Assembly (NCBI RefSeq): GCF_050947875.1
Contig: NC_134568.1
Location: 205,678,217-205,742,216 of the forward strand
DNA from: Dermacentor variabilis
Taxonomy: Eukaryota > Arthropoda > Arachnida > Ixodida > Ixodidae
DNA length: 64,000 nt
Direction of reading: 5' to 3'
A program made the position numbers and the translations under genes. Shown here in pieces: positions 20,571 through 31,935 of the stretch (position 1 is the first letter of the stretch; every line of letters begins with the position of its first letter). The notes beneath the pieces are model-generated. The model was not told the origin of the DNA and ran no database searches. It saw nothing but the letters and a program-made list of their open reading frames with translations.

Positions 20571-20732
20571 AACTTCGCATAGTCGCGCGGAGGGAGTTGG
20601 TCGGAAGTTCTCCCTCCCGATTCGGTGAAGCCATGTCTTTCTTCTTAACCCGTCGCGCTTACCGGACGGTATCGCGAACAGATTCTTGCCTTTGCTAAAA
20701 CTATATTGGCATTCGAGCGCGCAGCAGGTCAT
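20571..20732 (-). CDS. THAP zinc-finger exon (first coding exon, 54 codons)
   Basis: ATG at 20730-20732 starts MTCCALECQY. The pattern fits the THAP C2CH fold: Cys at 4 and 8, a Trp at 34 in the KTWLHRIGREN block, NF at 42-43, and Cys 52 in RLCEV, 43 residues after Cys 8. The exon ends after codon 54 at a good splice donor (GTGAGT at 20565-20570), exactly before the expected second metal-binding His of the HF pair, which should open exon 2. Exon 2 was not found. THAP domains bind specific DNA and serve as the N-terminal module of P-type transposases and of many host proteins. Because the exon lies inside an element with inverted ends, a transposase origin is favoured, though capture of a host exon is possible. 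Confidence 0.75.
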
Positions 20733-20990
20733 GGTCACAGAAAATAACGTGAAGCGACGTCGCACTTGCCACAAAACATCCTTCAAGGCGTTCACAAAAT
20801 CAAAACAACACAGAATAGGAATGGAAGGAATGGCGCCAACAAGCGCCGCTTCTCGAGCAAAAATGGCACTGAAGCGTGACTGTAAACAAACGAAGCCGGC
20901 GCAAGGGGCCACGTGATGCCATTAGGCCAATAGCGACGTGGCATCTGCTTCGGCCACAGCGCTCGAGGAGGAGGCGGCATTCTTCAAAGC

Positions 20991-21028
20991 GTGGCACTAC
21001 TTTACGAAGTTTAAGGGTTTTCGCTTTA
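20991..21028 (-). repeat. Right terminal inverted repeat of the THAP element
   Basis: Read on the minus strand from 21028: TAAAGCGAAAACCCTTAAAC, then the core shared with the left end. The two ends agree over about 23 consecutive bases plus the outer TAAA. Confidence 0.8.
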
Positions 21029-22134
21029 CTCCCTCCTGGAGGCTCCCACCGCGCTGGATTCACTTGGCCCGTTCTCCTTGGCCAGATGTTGCTGCTGGTG
21101 CTTGTTCTTGGCGCGCTTACGGCGCCGTCGGCGTCTGCGTACGACGTATGGGTCTTGAAAGCGCTGCTTACACGTTTTGCCCGCCGTAAGATGCGGGCCT
21201 CCGCAAATGGCGCACTTCGGCGAACACTGGTGGTCATCAGGTGGTGAGGTTAGTCCGCAGCCCCGGCAATCCTCATTGATGGGGTTGGGGCAGACGTCCG
21301 CGCGATGCCCCAGCCGCCACGCGCGTAGCACACCTCGGTTTGGCGTTTGTAGAGCGTACAGCGCAGAAGGCTGACGCCGCACATGACGTAGTTAGGCACT
21401 TTCATGCCGTCGAAGAGGGCGACCACTGTGGTGGTGTTCTTAATTCGTTTGACTTCCAGATCCTTCGGGTTACGATGGTTGACGATCATGCGCTGGAGTT
21501 GGGCCTCGCTGATGTCTGCGTCGACCCCTTGTATGACCCCTTTGCAGGTGTTGTCTGGGGCCGCTATGTATGCAGCCACTTTGTACAGTCCTTCGCTTAT
21601 GCGGATTTGCTGGATTCCTGCATAAGCGGCGGCGTTCTTCTTCTCCGGGGTGGAGACGACGAGAACGTTTTGAGTGAAATTAGGGCAGATTACGTCGCCC
21701 TCAGTTTCTGTGGGGGTTAGTGCAGCCGCCATGGCCAAGGCTTGAGCCAGCTTGATTTGGCTTATCTTCTTGACGTCCAGCCCGCCCCTTGGGCGGACAA
21801 TAATTCGTATGTTCTCCCTAGGTAGTCCGGGGAGCCTCGACGAGGCTGCGAGACGTTGCAACACTCCTTGCGGGGCAGCCGTGCGGCAGCCACCCTTCGA
21901 ACCCACGTGGGTTTTCTTGCTCGTTGAAACTGGTGTTTCTTGCCGGGCTTTCGTGTTCTTGCCCAACGCTGTCGTCCAGCCTGGGCTGTTGGCTTCTTCG
22001 GAGGAGATTTCTTCTCCTACCACCATTTCTACTTCGTGCATAATGCCCCTCTTCGTCGGGTTAGGCCTAAGCCTACCCGCGCCTAGCGTCGCCGCGGCGT
22101 GGTCGACACAAAAAGTTCCACAATTTCCGCGCAA
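21029..22134 (-). pseudogene. LINE-1a ORF1, N-terminal half with zinc knuckles
   Basis: Likely starts at the ATG at 22041 (MHEVEMVVGEE). It contains the same segment as LINE-2s ORF1 (NIRIIVRPRGGLDV). A frameshift near 21320 falls inside the first zinc knuckle; the rest (GHRADVC, CX2C, CAICGGPHLTAGKTC) is in the frame at 21026-21382. The frame reaches the 8-bp target duplication at 21036 and continues at 12818 in the C-terminal half. Confidence 0.8.
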
Positions 22135-22284
22135 GGGCCACTCACCGAAGGAAGTCCTCAGAAGAAACCGTGTTGAATGGCGTGTATTTCTGCGGTAGGT
22201 GACACAAAAAGCAGACCGAAAATATTTACGAAAGCGGGAGCCGATCTTTCCACGTCTGCACTAGTCGGCGCCTTCTTCTTCTTC
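22135..22284 (-). other. 5' leader of LINE-1a
   Basis: Begins with a (GAA)n run (GAAGAAGAAGAAGGCGCC) directly after the target duplication, as expected for a full-length LINE start with internal promoter. No promoter motif could be confirmed. Confidence 0.5.
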
Positions 22285-24146
22285 AATGTTAAGAGAGATG
22301 TGGGAAGAAAGAGGAGAGAGTCCAAGAGTGGTTGAATACGTGCTAAATTTGCTGGAACGGCTAAGCGAAACCCAAGAACTAGTCGGAAAGAACATGGGAG
22401 TAGCTCAAAAGAACGCCAAATTCTATTACGACAAGAATGCGAGGCTTCGTACGTTTAACGCCGGAGACCAGGTAATGATGCTCAAACCTTCAAGAAAGAA
22501 CAGGCTTGAAGTTCACTGGGACGGACCTGTTAAAGTGTTGCAGAAACTTTCAGATACTAACTATGCTCTGAAAATGCCCAGTCGCAGGAATGAGGTGAGG
22601 ATATATCACTGCAATTTGATGAAGCCGTATATAGAGAGGAGCGGAGTCGTTAACTATACCATCAAAGAGCAGGATGGAACTAGTACCAAGTTTAAGGAGT
22701 ACAGGGCGACCTCCAACTCTGAAATCGGCCTAGAAAAAGTATTAAAACACTCGGTAAGCTCGCACGCTTTAAGACCCGAGCAGCTAGATGAGCTAAAGGA
22801 GGTGTTAGGGGAATATCTCGACAGATTCAGCGATCGGCCGGGTAGAACCTAACTAATAACGCATGAAATAGAGCTGACATCAACCGAACCAGTAAGATCA
22901 AAGCCTTACAGGGTGTCTCCAAGACAGAGAGCGATTATGGAGGCAGAGATACAGAGCACGCTAGAGTTGGGAGTTATTGAGCCCGTTGAGAGTGACTATA
23001 CGTCACCGCTAATAGTGGTAGAAACCCTTAACAAGGACCCTCGTCCGTGTGTTGACTGCATGAAGTTAAATGCCATCAATAGGGATCAGTTGTAACCGAT
23101 ACCCAACATTGAGGAATGAATTGAAAGAGTTAGCGCTGCTAAATACATTTCAACTATAGATCTCGTGCGGGGGTACTGGCAAGTTCCCTTTTAGAAAGTG
23201 CCAGCTGCTATGCCGCATTCATCTCACCTGTAGGCACTTTTCGCCCTCTCGCACTCAGCTTCGGGCTGAAGAACGCGCCGTTTAGCTTCTCTAAGTTAAT
23301 GGATATTGTCCTAAAAGACTTGCAGAAGTTCGCCTTGCCCTATCTTGATGATGTAGCAGTTTTTTCGGACAGCTGGGAACAACACGTATCGCACCTCAAA
23401 CAGGTGTTCTCACCGTTGAGGGAAGCCGGCTTAACGATGAAAGCGGAAAAGTGTAGGTTTGGCTGTTCGCAGGTTACTTATCTGGGCCATGTTGTCGGCC
23501 AGGGCACGAGACGGCCGGCCGAGCTGAAGATAGCTACTATTGGAGAATTTTCTCAGTCGCGCACGAAAACAGACCTCCGTTCATTTTTGGGACTTGTGGG
23601 ATACTATCAACGACACATTCCGAATTACTCGCAAATGGCAACTCCATTAACAGACGCCCTCCGAAAGAGAGCACCAAGTAGCGTACACTGGGATACGGAC
23701 AAAGAAAACGCTTTCTAAAGTTTGAAAACGCTATTGGTTTCTCGTCCTGTGCTTCGCGCGCCTGACTACACAAAGGAATTCATAGTTCAATGCGACGCAA
23801 GCGACAGAGGTATGGGCGTGGTACTTAGTCAGGTCGGCGACGATAACTAGGAGCATCCTATCCTCTATGCCAGCCGTAAACTAAATGTAAGAGAGGAAGC
23901 CTACAGCGCTTCAGAGAAGGAATGCGCTTGTTTAGTTTGGGCCACCCAGAAGTTGTCGTGTTACTTGTACGGAGCGAAGTTCATCTTCGAGGCCGACCAC
24001 TGTGCTCTGACGTGGCTCAATCAAAAGTCATACAAAATGGCCGCTTGCTCCGATGGAGCCTCACTCTCCAAGAGTACAACTTCTCCGTTAGATATAAGAA
24101 GGGAAAGGTGCATAGCAATGCGGATGGTTTGAGCAGGCTAATTTGA
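22285..24146 (+). pseudogene. Copy B pol, second half: integrase C-terminus, RT, RNase H (decayed)
   Basis: Starts with the duplicated target AATGTTAAGAGA and continues the integrase of copy B (MLREMWEERGE, to be compared with MLRESWEGRGD in copy A). The GPY/F-like tail (VHWDGPVKVLQ, YHCNLMKPY) is followed by RT and RNase H co-linear with copy A. The YLDD box is present (LPYLDDVAVFS, about 23338-23370). Breaks include stops near 22850, 23094, 23116, 23191, 23716 and 23848 and a frameshift near 23980-24030. It ends with NADGLSRL. RT and RNase H would copy the RNA genome; this copy cannot. Confidence 0.85.
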
Positions 24147-24559
24147 ATTCTGCGTTTGAGGGTCCCGCCTAAATTTTAGGGTTATTATTGTTAATTTTGT
24201 TAAGCCAAGAAGTTCCCCTCTCATTTAGCAGGATTCCTTCCATGATTGCTGCATTTGTCAGCACGAAATTGCTTCAAAAATTGGCATAGCGAAATGCAAC
24301 ATTTTTTTTTCTGCACGTATGTTTTCTTTGAAGCCTAGCGGGTCTAAAATGAGAGCCAAGGTACGTCATCTCGGCGCAGAGCCCTGTTGTAGGGTTCGTT
24401 TTGCAGTTGCCTGTCCTTGTTGGATGTTTTGGGGCGGTGACATCATTACACAAGTGGTCGCTGCGAGCCAAGACATCACCCCCTGGCCACCAGCCATTCT
24501 CATCCTGCCCAGCGCTTGACAGCGCTGGACAGTCGAGATTTCCCGGGCCATGGAGGCGC
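24147..24559 (+). other. 3' untranslated region of copy B
   Basis: No gene seen. Contains a perfect 8-bp-stem hairpin at 24508-24527 (CCAGCGCT/AGCGCTGG). The bases before the LTR (atggaggcgc) are only weakly purine-rich. Confidence 0.5.
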
Positions 24560-25338
24560 TGTTAAGAACGGCCCGATGACGTGCAAGTTTTGCCTGCCAG
24601 TTGCGCCAACGGGCGTCATCTTTTCCTGGAGCGCCATCGCAAACCTCTAGCCGCGGCATCACCTCGTCGCCGTTGTAACTAAACGGCCTCGTCGTGATTT
24701 GGACTGAATGAGTTCGACGAAGCAGGCTTTGTGCCGCAACACGACACCACCAACCGGATCGGCCGCGAGCGGGGGAGTTGCCGCGGGAACGTTGTCGGGG
24801 ACCCCTTCCCACGCGCCAACCAAGACGCAGGACAATGGCTACCCGGGCGCGCTACCCGGTTCAGCTCCGAGTTCTACGAAGCCCCTCTGACGTCGGCTCC
24901 GGACCGTGCACCTGTGTGTGTGTGCGTGTGCGAGTGTGTGTGTAAGCCGTCCCGGGGAGAGGCGGCGTGTTTAAAATGACTGGACGAAAGTTTCCGTCCC
25001 CTTGGAATCAAGGGTGGACCAAGTGTTTATAAGCCGCTGTTGTGCGGATGCTCGACACACTTTTCTTAAGCAGTCATGTTGGACTGAGACACTCTCTCAT
25101 GCAGTCGTGTTAGACTGACGTACTTTCTCTCGAAGTCATGCTAGACTGATGAACTGCATGTAAATACTGTAAATAAACCCATATTCCTTGTTCTCGATTA
25201 GAAACAGTCCTTCCCTTCATCAACGTCCACAGCCTGGATTAGCTGGACGACGGCATGGGCCAGCTACTTTCTAATTCATGCCGGACTCTAATCTTGACAA
25301 CGGGTCACCAGCGATGGGATTGAGCCCCAATCCTGATA
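24560..25338 (+). repeat. 3' LTR of copy B (779 bp)
   Basis: Starts TGTTAAGAACGGCCCG and ends CCTGATA (the terminal CA has become TA). Co-linear with the 5' LTR with scattered substitutions, and lacks the long (GT)n block. Followed by AGGG, the target duplication. Confidence 0.9.
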
Positions 25339-25342
25339 AGGG

Positions 25343-26014
25343 TGTCCTAATTAAATATGCGCACCAAGATTTAAAAAAAGAGCAATGCGTTACTCGAAGG
25401 AAACCTAGTGCATGTTGTTTACAGTAAAGTGGAGTAGCTGCCAGCAATTTTTCGTTATTGAGATTTAATTACGTAATTGTAATTAGTTATCTAACTCCAG
25501 ACGTACTATTCTAATTATCAAAGTGTCAAGGAGGCACTTGAAGGCACAGCCAAGGGACATCTAACTGCGGTATTTTCAGCGACGTACTAATTGCGTACTA
25601 ATTTGTTCCCGACTGATAAATAAACACCGCGAATTATGGACGACACCACGTGACTGCACTCCCACCCAGATTATAAAGCAGTGCCCTCGAACAGGCTCCC
25701 TCTGAGTTATCCAGAACGAAATAAAGGAAATGAAGAAAAACATCTTGATCGAGCTGGTGCCTTATCTACCGCGTCCCAACCGAAGTAACAAGTCCCGTTT
25801 GGTGTTAGTTGGAAACAAGCTGTGATAGCCGTTGTCTTAGCGTATATAAAGTGCACGGATGCTTTTTTTTTTGCCACAAGATCTATCATCACAAGAGCTT
25901 ATTGACAACGTCGGTGCAAAAGCTTAAAGATGCGTTTTGTTTCGTCCCAGTCGCCATGTGTTTCTCTAATGAGCAGAAGGTAAACATAACCCTTGCCTTG
26001 GGATCTTCAAATAA
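25343..26014. other. Interval without recognised gene
   Basis: A/T-rich sequence with a polyadenylation-like AATAAA near 25721 after TATAAAG near 25674; this pair could be a solo LTR or a repeat end, but no boundaries could be set. Confidence 0.35.
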
Positions 26015-26029
26015 CAAGAGGAAGACTGC

Positions 26030-26075
<46 letters not shown>

Positions 26076-26090
26076 GCAGCCTTCCTCTTG
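26015..26090. repeat. (TA)n block flanked by 16-bp inverted arms
   Basis: CAAGAGGAAGACTGCG at 26015-26030 is mirrored, with one mismatch, by CGCAGCCTTCCTCTTG at 26075-26090. Between them is (TA)22. The whole can fold into one hairpin. Confidence 0.9.
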
Positions 26091-26376
26091 TCACCCGCAC
26101 AAAACGAGCAAGCATGTAATCTCGGAGGCCATGAACAAAGTAACATCGCTGCCGCTTACAACGCCGCCAGAGCAAAGCGGCGATCTGTCACACCACAAAC
26201 CACGTGGTGTGTGTTTTTTTCCGACCTGCTAGTCGTGGCATGGTCGTCGTCTCTTTCTTTCCAGTCTCGTCAGTTCCGCGTGTGCACACAAACGACCCAC
26301 GTGGTGTGTTTTTCATTGATATGTACAAATTCCATTTCACACAGTTCTAACGCTATGAATGCCATGTCTTTTGCTC

Positions 26377-29300
26377 CATGAATATATATATATATATATA
26401 TATAGTCAGCCTGGTTACGCCCACTGCAGGGCAAAGGCCTCTCCCATACTTCTCCAACTACCCCGGTCATGTACTAATTGTGGCCATGTTGTCCCTACAA
26501 ACTTCTTAATATCATCCGCACACCTAACTTTCTGCCGCCCCCTGCTACGCTTCCCTTCCCTTGGTTTCAAGTCCGTAACCCTTAATGGCCATCGGTTATC
26601 TTCCCTCCTCATTACATGTCCTGCCCATGCCCATTTCTTTTTCTTGATTTCAACTAAGATGTCATTAACCCGCGTTTGTTCCCTCACCCAATCTGCTCTT
26701 TTCCTATCCCTTAACGTTACACCCATCATTCTTCTTTCCATAGCTCGTTGTGTCGTCCTCAATTTAAGCAGAACCCTTTTCGTAAGCCTCCAGGTTTCTG
26801 CCCCATACGTGAGTACTGGTGAGACACAGCTGTTATACACTTTTCTCTTGAGGGATAGTGGCAACCTGGTGTTCATGATTTGAGAATGCCTGCCAAACGC
26901 ACCCCAGCCCATTCTTATTCTGATTATTTCAGTTTCATGATCCGGATCCGTGGTCACCACCTGCCCTAAGTAGATGCCCTTACCACTTCCAGTGCCTCGC
27001 TACCTATCGTAAACTGCTGTTCTTTTCCAAGACTGTTAAACATTACTTTAGTTTTCTGCAGATTAGTTTTTAGACCCACCCTTCTGCTTTGCCTCTCCAG
27101 ATGAGTGAGCCTTCATTGAAATTGTTTCCCTGAGTTACTAAGCAAGGCAATATCATCAGCTTATCGCAAGTTACTAAGGCATTCTCCATTAACTCTTGTC
27201 CCCAATTCATCCCAATCCAGGTCTCTGAATACCTCCTGTAAACACGCTGTGAGTAGCATTATAGAGATCGTATCTCCCTGTCTGAAACCTTTCTTTATTG
27301 GGATTTTGTTGCTTTCTTTATGGAGGACTACGGTGGCCGTGGAGCCGCTATAGATAGCTTTCAGTATTTTTACATACGGCTCGTCTACACCCTGATTCCG
27401 TAATGCCTCCATGACTGCCGAGGTTTCATCTGAATCAAACGCTTTTTCGTAATCAATGAAAGCTATATATAAGGGTTGGTTATATTCCGCACATTTCTCT
27501 ATAACCTGATTGATAGTGTGAGTATGGTATATTGTTGAGTAGCCTTTACGGAATTCTGCGTGGTCCTTTGGTTGACAGAAGTCTAAGGTGTTGCTGATTA
27601 TATTTGCGATTGCCTTAGTAAATACTTTGTAGGCAACGGACAGTAAGCTGATCGGTCTATAATTTTTCAAGTCTTTGGTGTCCCCTTTCTCATGGATTAG
27701 GATTATGTTAGCGTTCTTCCAAGATTCTGGTACGCTCGAGGTCATGAGGCATTGTGTATATAGGGTGGCCAGTCTTTCTAGAACAATGGTCCCACCATCC
27801 TTCAACAAATCTGCTGTTACCTGATCCTCCCCAGCTGCCTTCTCCCTTTGCATAGCTCCCAAGGCGTTCTTTACTTCTTCCGGCGTTACCTGTGGGATTT
27901 CAAGTTCCTCTAGACTATTCTCTCTCACATTATCGTCGCGGGTGCTACTGGTACTGTATAAATCTCTATAGAACGCCTCAGCCACTTGAACTATCTCATC
28001 CATATTAGTAATTATATTGCCGGCTTTGTCTCTTAGCGGATACGTCTGATTCTAGCCTATTCCTAGTTTCTTTACTGCTTTTAGGCTTCCTCCGTTCCTG
28101 AGAGCATGTTCAATTCTATCCATACTATAGTTCCTTATGTCAGCTGTCTTACGCTTGTTGATTAACTTAGAAAGTTCTGCCAGGTCTATTCTAGCTGTAG
28201 GGTTAGAGGCTTTCATACATTGGTGTTTCTTGATCAGATGTTTCGTCTCCTGCGACAGCTTACTGGTATCCTGTCTAACGGAGTTACTACCGACTTCTAT
28301 TGCACACTCCTTAATGATGCCCATAATATTGTCCTTCATTGCTTCAACACTTATAAGGTCTTCTTCCCGAGTTAAAGCCGAATACCTGTTCTGTAGCTTG
28401 ATCCGAAATTCCTCTAGTTTCCCCCTTACCGCTAACTCATTGATTGGCTTCGTCTGTACCAGTTTCTTCCGTTCCCTCCTCAAGTCTAGGCTAATTCGAG
28501 TTCTTACCATCCTATGGTCACTGCAGCGCACCTTGCCGAGCACGTCCACATCTTGTATGATGCCAGGGTTAGCGCAGAGTATGAAGGCTTTTTCATTTCT
28601 AGTCTCGTCATCTGGGCTGCTCCACGTCCACTTTCGGCTAACCCGCTTGCGGAAGAAGGTATTCATTATCCGCATATTATTGTGTTCTGCAAACTCTACT
28701 AATAACTCTCCCCTGCTATTCCTTGAGCCTATGCCATATTCCCCCACTGACTAGTCTCCAGCCTGCTTCTTGCCTACCCTGGCATTGAGGTCGCCCATCA
28801 GTATAGTGTATCTTGTTTTGACTGTACCCATCGCCGATTCCACGTCTTCATAAAAGCTTTCGACTTCCTGGTCATCATGACTGCATGTAGGGGCATAGAC
28901 TTGTACCACGTTCAATTTGTACCTCTTATTAAGTTTCACAACAAGACCTGCCACCCCCTCGTTAATGCTATAGAATTCCTGTATGTTACCAGCTATTTCC
29001 TTATTAATCAGGAATCCGACTCCTAGTTCTCGTCTCTCCGCTAAGCCCCGGTAACACAGTACATGCCCGCTTTTTAGCACTGTATATGCTTCTTTTGTCC
29101 TCCTAACATCATTGAGCCTTATTATATCCCATTTACCACCCTCTAATAACCCTGCTAGACTCGCCTCACTAGATACCGTTCTAAAGTTAAACGTTGCCAG
29201 GTTCAGATTCCAATGGCGGCTTGTCCGGAGCCAGGGATTCTTAGCACCCTCTGCTGCGTCACAGATCTGACCGCCGCCGTGGTCAGTTGCTTCGCGGCTG

Positions 29301-29377
29301 CTGGGGACTGAGGGCCGGGGTTTGTTTGTTGCATTCATATAGGAGGTTGTGGCCAAGTACGGCACCAGGGTGGCCAA
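26377..29377 (-). mobile_element. RTE-like non-LTR retrotransposon with (TA)n tail
   Basis: A single-ORF LINE read leftwards from about 29377: APE endonuclease, RT, a short C-terminal part, then a (TA)n tail at 26381-26403. No RNase H. The ending (GEAFALQWA, stop at about 26415) only a few bases before the tail and the RT sequence style fit the RTE clade. The copy is inactive. Confidence 0.8.
26415..29377 (-). pseudogene. RTE-like ORF: endonuclease and reverse transcriptase (decayed)
   Basis: Endonuclease 28751-29377 has LATFNFRT, LNDVRRT (the usual catalytic Glu of the LxEVR box appears as Asp), VQVYAPT and GDLNARVG. A stop near 28748 splits it from SDHRMV at about 28510. RT from about 28050 carries KNYRPISLLSVAYKVF, FIDYEKAFD and GFRQGDTIS. 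A stop at about 28054 lies between the domains. In the catalytic YADD box near 27155-27165 the Tyr codon reads TAA, followed by an intact ADDIALLSNSG. The C-terminal frame 26415-26960 has LTYGAETWRLTKR and WAGHVMRREDNRW. ORF identity is clear, clade fairly so. Confidence 0.85.
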
Positions 29378-29419
29378 TCCTGCTCTGGTGGGAGAGTGCG
29401 TTACCGGTTATGGTCTCCG

Positions 29420-29575
29420 GGATCAGGGCGCACTCCAGGCCTGTTTATGCAATTTTCTCAACACGCGGATTTTTCTTTTTTTTTTTCTGTGGAAAATTGC
29501 GCGGCACCGGGATTCGAACCACGGTCCTCTTGCACGCGAGGCGGATACTCTACGTCTTCGCCACCGCAGGAGTTG
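29420..29575 (-). mobile_element. tRNA-derived SINE
   Basis: The tRNA-like head is at 29501-29570 on the minus strand: CCTGCGGTGGCGAAGACGTA gives an A-box-like start, and GGTTCGAATCCCGG at about 29507-29520 is a clean Pol III B box. The body follows to the left, with an A-rich run at 29471-29487 (T-rich on the plus strand). The head is too diverged to be a functional tRNA gene. Family assignment to known tick SINEs is from memory and untested. Confidence 0.7.
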
Positions 29576-30264
29576 TACGCCTCATTTAACCTACAGTGGT
29601 GCCTTCTTCGATCAGTCACGGTGCACCAATCTGAACTCGGTTAAACCGCACCGATGGCACTCAACTGGAGAAACCTGGTAGTTTATGACCTGCACATGAG
29701 TGGCCATACATAATAAAGGAGTTTTCTTTTTCTTTCTTTAAGAGGGTCCCCGTCTGGACGGTCGTGGCGAATATATGCAATTCCCTCGTATAGTGATAAA
29801 CTAGAAGAAAAGAGATAAAAAAAGGGGGGAAAAAGGAAGAAAACAAAAATAAGGAAGAAAACAGGGGATTCAAACTCGTGATCCTTGGATGTTGCCCGGA
29901 GAGACAGCTCAGTTGGTTGGTCCGTCAGGCCCCAAGTTACATTGAAGCGCCATAGCTCCTGTCCAGAGCCTCGTATTTACGAGGAAAGAAACTGATGTTG
30001 TCCGTGATGGTCGATTCCGAGTGGTTGGAAGGCATACTTTCTTGGAAAAAATGGCTGCCCGTCGATGAGAGGGAACTCGAGCGGCTCTAGAGACTAGGAA
30101 AAGCTTAAGCAGGTGCGAGCGCGGCAAGCTTAGCGTGGGAAGCTAGCCCGAGTAACTATCCCAAGGACTGCTGCTCACGAGAGCGAAATACCTTTGTAGC
30201 TTTGTGTAATTATAATATACGGCCGAGAGCGCCGTACTACGAGTGCTATGACTGATAATTTATG

Positions 30265-30297
<33 letters not shown>

Positions 30298-31058
30298 TTC
30301 ATCTATGGGATCGAATGCGAGCGCTGTTGCTTTGTTTCTGCTTGTAGTAGTTAAGAGAACGAGTTTAAGGGAGGAGAAAAGAAAAGGAAAATTACTGAAG
30401 CAAAATTGCAGCGCCGTGGTTCTCAAGCGCGCCCGCGGTAGAGAAACGGAAGGAGATATGAACGTGAGTGCCCGTGGTACGCACGCGAAAAACTGCCTTA
30501 ATAAATTTAGAGACTTGAGAAAGAGTTTCGTTAACAACCGATAACATGGCAATCAGCACTCGAATACGACCAGAGAAATTATTGAGACATGGAAAATTCC
30601 CTTGAACTAAGTATGGTTTGCGAGAGAAATGCTTGTAAGTATTGGACATTTTAAAAGATGAGGGAATATAAGATAGTCTCCGCGCTTACCGAGAGGATGG
30701 CGTCCGCACGAGACGACACCAGGCACCTTACTCTTGGTGCATGATAATTGGGGAACACTGTATAATTAACTTAGTAACCGAAATGAGGCCAAGCCGGATT
30801 CACTCGAAATCAGAATGAACAGGAGCGCTTATACTTATATATAGAGAGAGAGGCTGCAGTTTCGCCGGAATGGCGAAACAGTATTAATTAGTGATAGCCA
30901 ATTATGCTACAATTACACCAAGTAAGATTACACCACCGAGAGGAGTTGGACTGTGAAATTGAAATGTCTGCTACTATGAGGTCTTGTATATACGCACATA
31001 ACGCCTTCACTTCAGCACTCAATTCTTCGTGGTCCCACGAAGTTTCTTCAAGTGCAAG

Positions 31059-31130
<72 letters not shown>

Positions 31131-31343
31131 TGGGGTCGGAAAGCTGGTCGCACCCCACCCCCCGGAAATATGAAAACTCTCCGCCTGTGATAACAATACC
31201 CTCTAATGCGAAATTTGAGCGCAGCTCTATACGTGTTTGCATTTTGCGATATACTGAGGTAAATAATTTGAGAGAGCCATGTAGCAGACTTGGCGATCAT
31301 CGAAAATTTTAGAAGGTAAATATACCTGGTAGCTTTTGCCTGA
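29576..31343. other. Interval with a SINE-like remnant and two (TA)n tracts, no gene
   Basis: At 29863-29885 the minus strand carries a B-box-like GAGTTTGAATCCCC, followed leftwards by T-rich sequence to about 29690: a probable decayed SINE. Mostly alternating TA tracts lie at 30264-30297 and 31061-31128. Open frames with YIYIYI runs are translations of these tracts. No protein recognised. Confidence 0.4.
31061..31128. repeat. (TA)n microsatellite
   Basis: About 68 bp of uninterrupted TA. Confidence 0.95.
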
Positions 31344-31935
31344 TAGCATGGCGGAAGGAAAGCATAGGAGAGGCCCCGGCCAGTGCGGACGTGTTGGAGA
31401 AAGTGTGGCGGAATCAACGTGCTGTTTGGTACCCCAAACGTCAACGTTGCCATAGCAACCGCGCTTCCGAAACCCTCGCTGCCGCTCTCGGCCTCTGAAA
31501 TGCGAGATAAGGTTTTCCGAGCCGTATCTTTCTCACAGCACATTCTGTTCGCGAGACAAGCTGACTCTGAAGCGTGGTGTGCAAGCTTGAAAGTTGTGTT
31601 TAGGTTCTATGAGCGCGAGTGTCAGTCAGGGACCCACCCAAGTAATTACGACGCGGGTCTTCGTCGTCGTCTTCAACGTGCAACGGAAAAGCACAGGAGG
31701 ACGTCTTCTTCACCAAAACTGTTGCAGAAGTTTCGCAGCCTTTGTTCTGATGCGCGTCGGCAGCGCACACTTCCGGCGGCTTGTAGCAATGCAAGTTCAA
31801 AGCTCGCGCCTATCTGCTCCGGCGAGCTGATTGGAGGCGCAAAGAGAACTGGCACACCAACATGACTGCATTTCCGGCTTCAAAAACGAGACGTCGGGGC
31901 CTCTCCTATTTTGTTTCTTTCCTCCATGCCTGGTA
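31344..31935. mobile_element. MITE-like element with inverted ends
   Basis: Left end TAGCATGGCGGAAGGAAAGC and right end, read on the minus strand, TACCAGGCATGGAGGAAAG share GCATGGNGGAA and then both run into ATAGGAGAGGCCCCG. Span about 592 bp. No transposase frame inside. No target duplication established. It abuts the 3' end of a LINE fragment at 31936. Confidence 0.6.

Larger units (their letters stand above)
12819..21028 (-). mobile_element. THAP-domain DNA transposon-like element with terminal inverted repeats, holding LINE-2s
   Basis: CTCCCTCC at 12811-12818 and again at 21029-21036 is an 8-bp target duplication; the next base also matches. Just inside are inverted ends that share a core of about 23 bp ending CTTCGTAAAGTAGTG. 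Removing the segment restores the ORF1 frame of LINE-1a. A THAP zinc-finger exon is read inward from the right end. An 8-bp duplication and an N-terminal THAP fit the P-element superfamily, but no catalytic transposase domain is recognised, so this may be a deleted derivative, a new family or a captured THAP exon. Without LINE-2s it is about 2.4 kb. Confidence 0.75.

Noticed and set aside
25889..26232. Open frames with YIYIYI runs here and at 30248-31543
   Set aside because: They are translations of (TA)n tracts.
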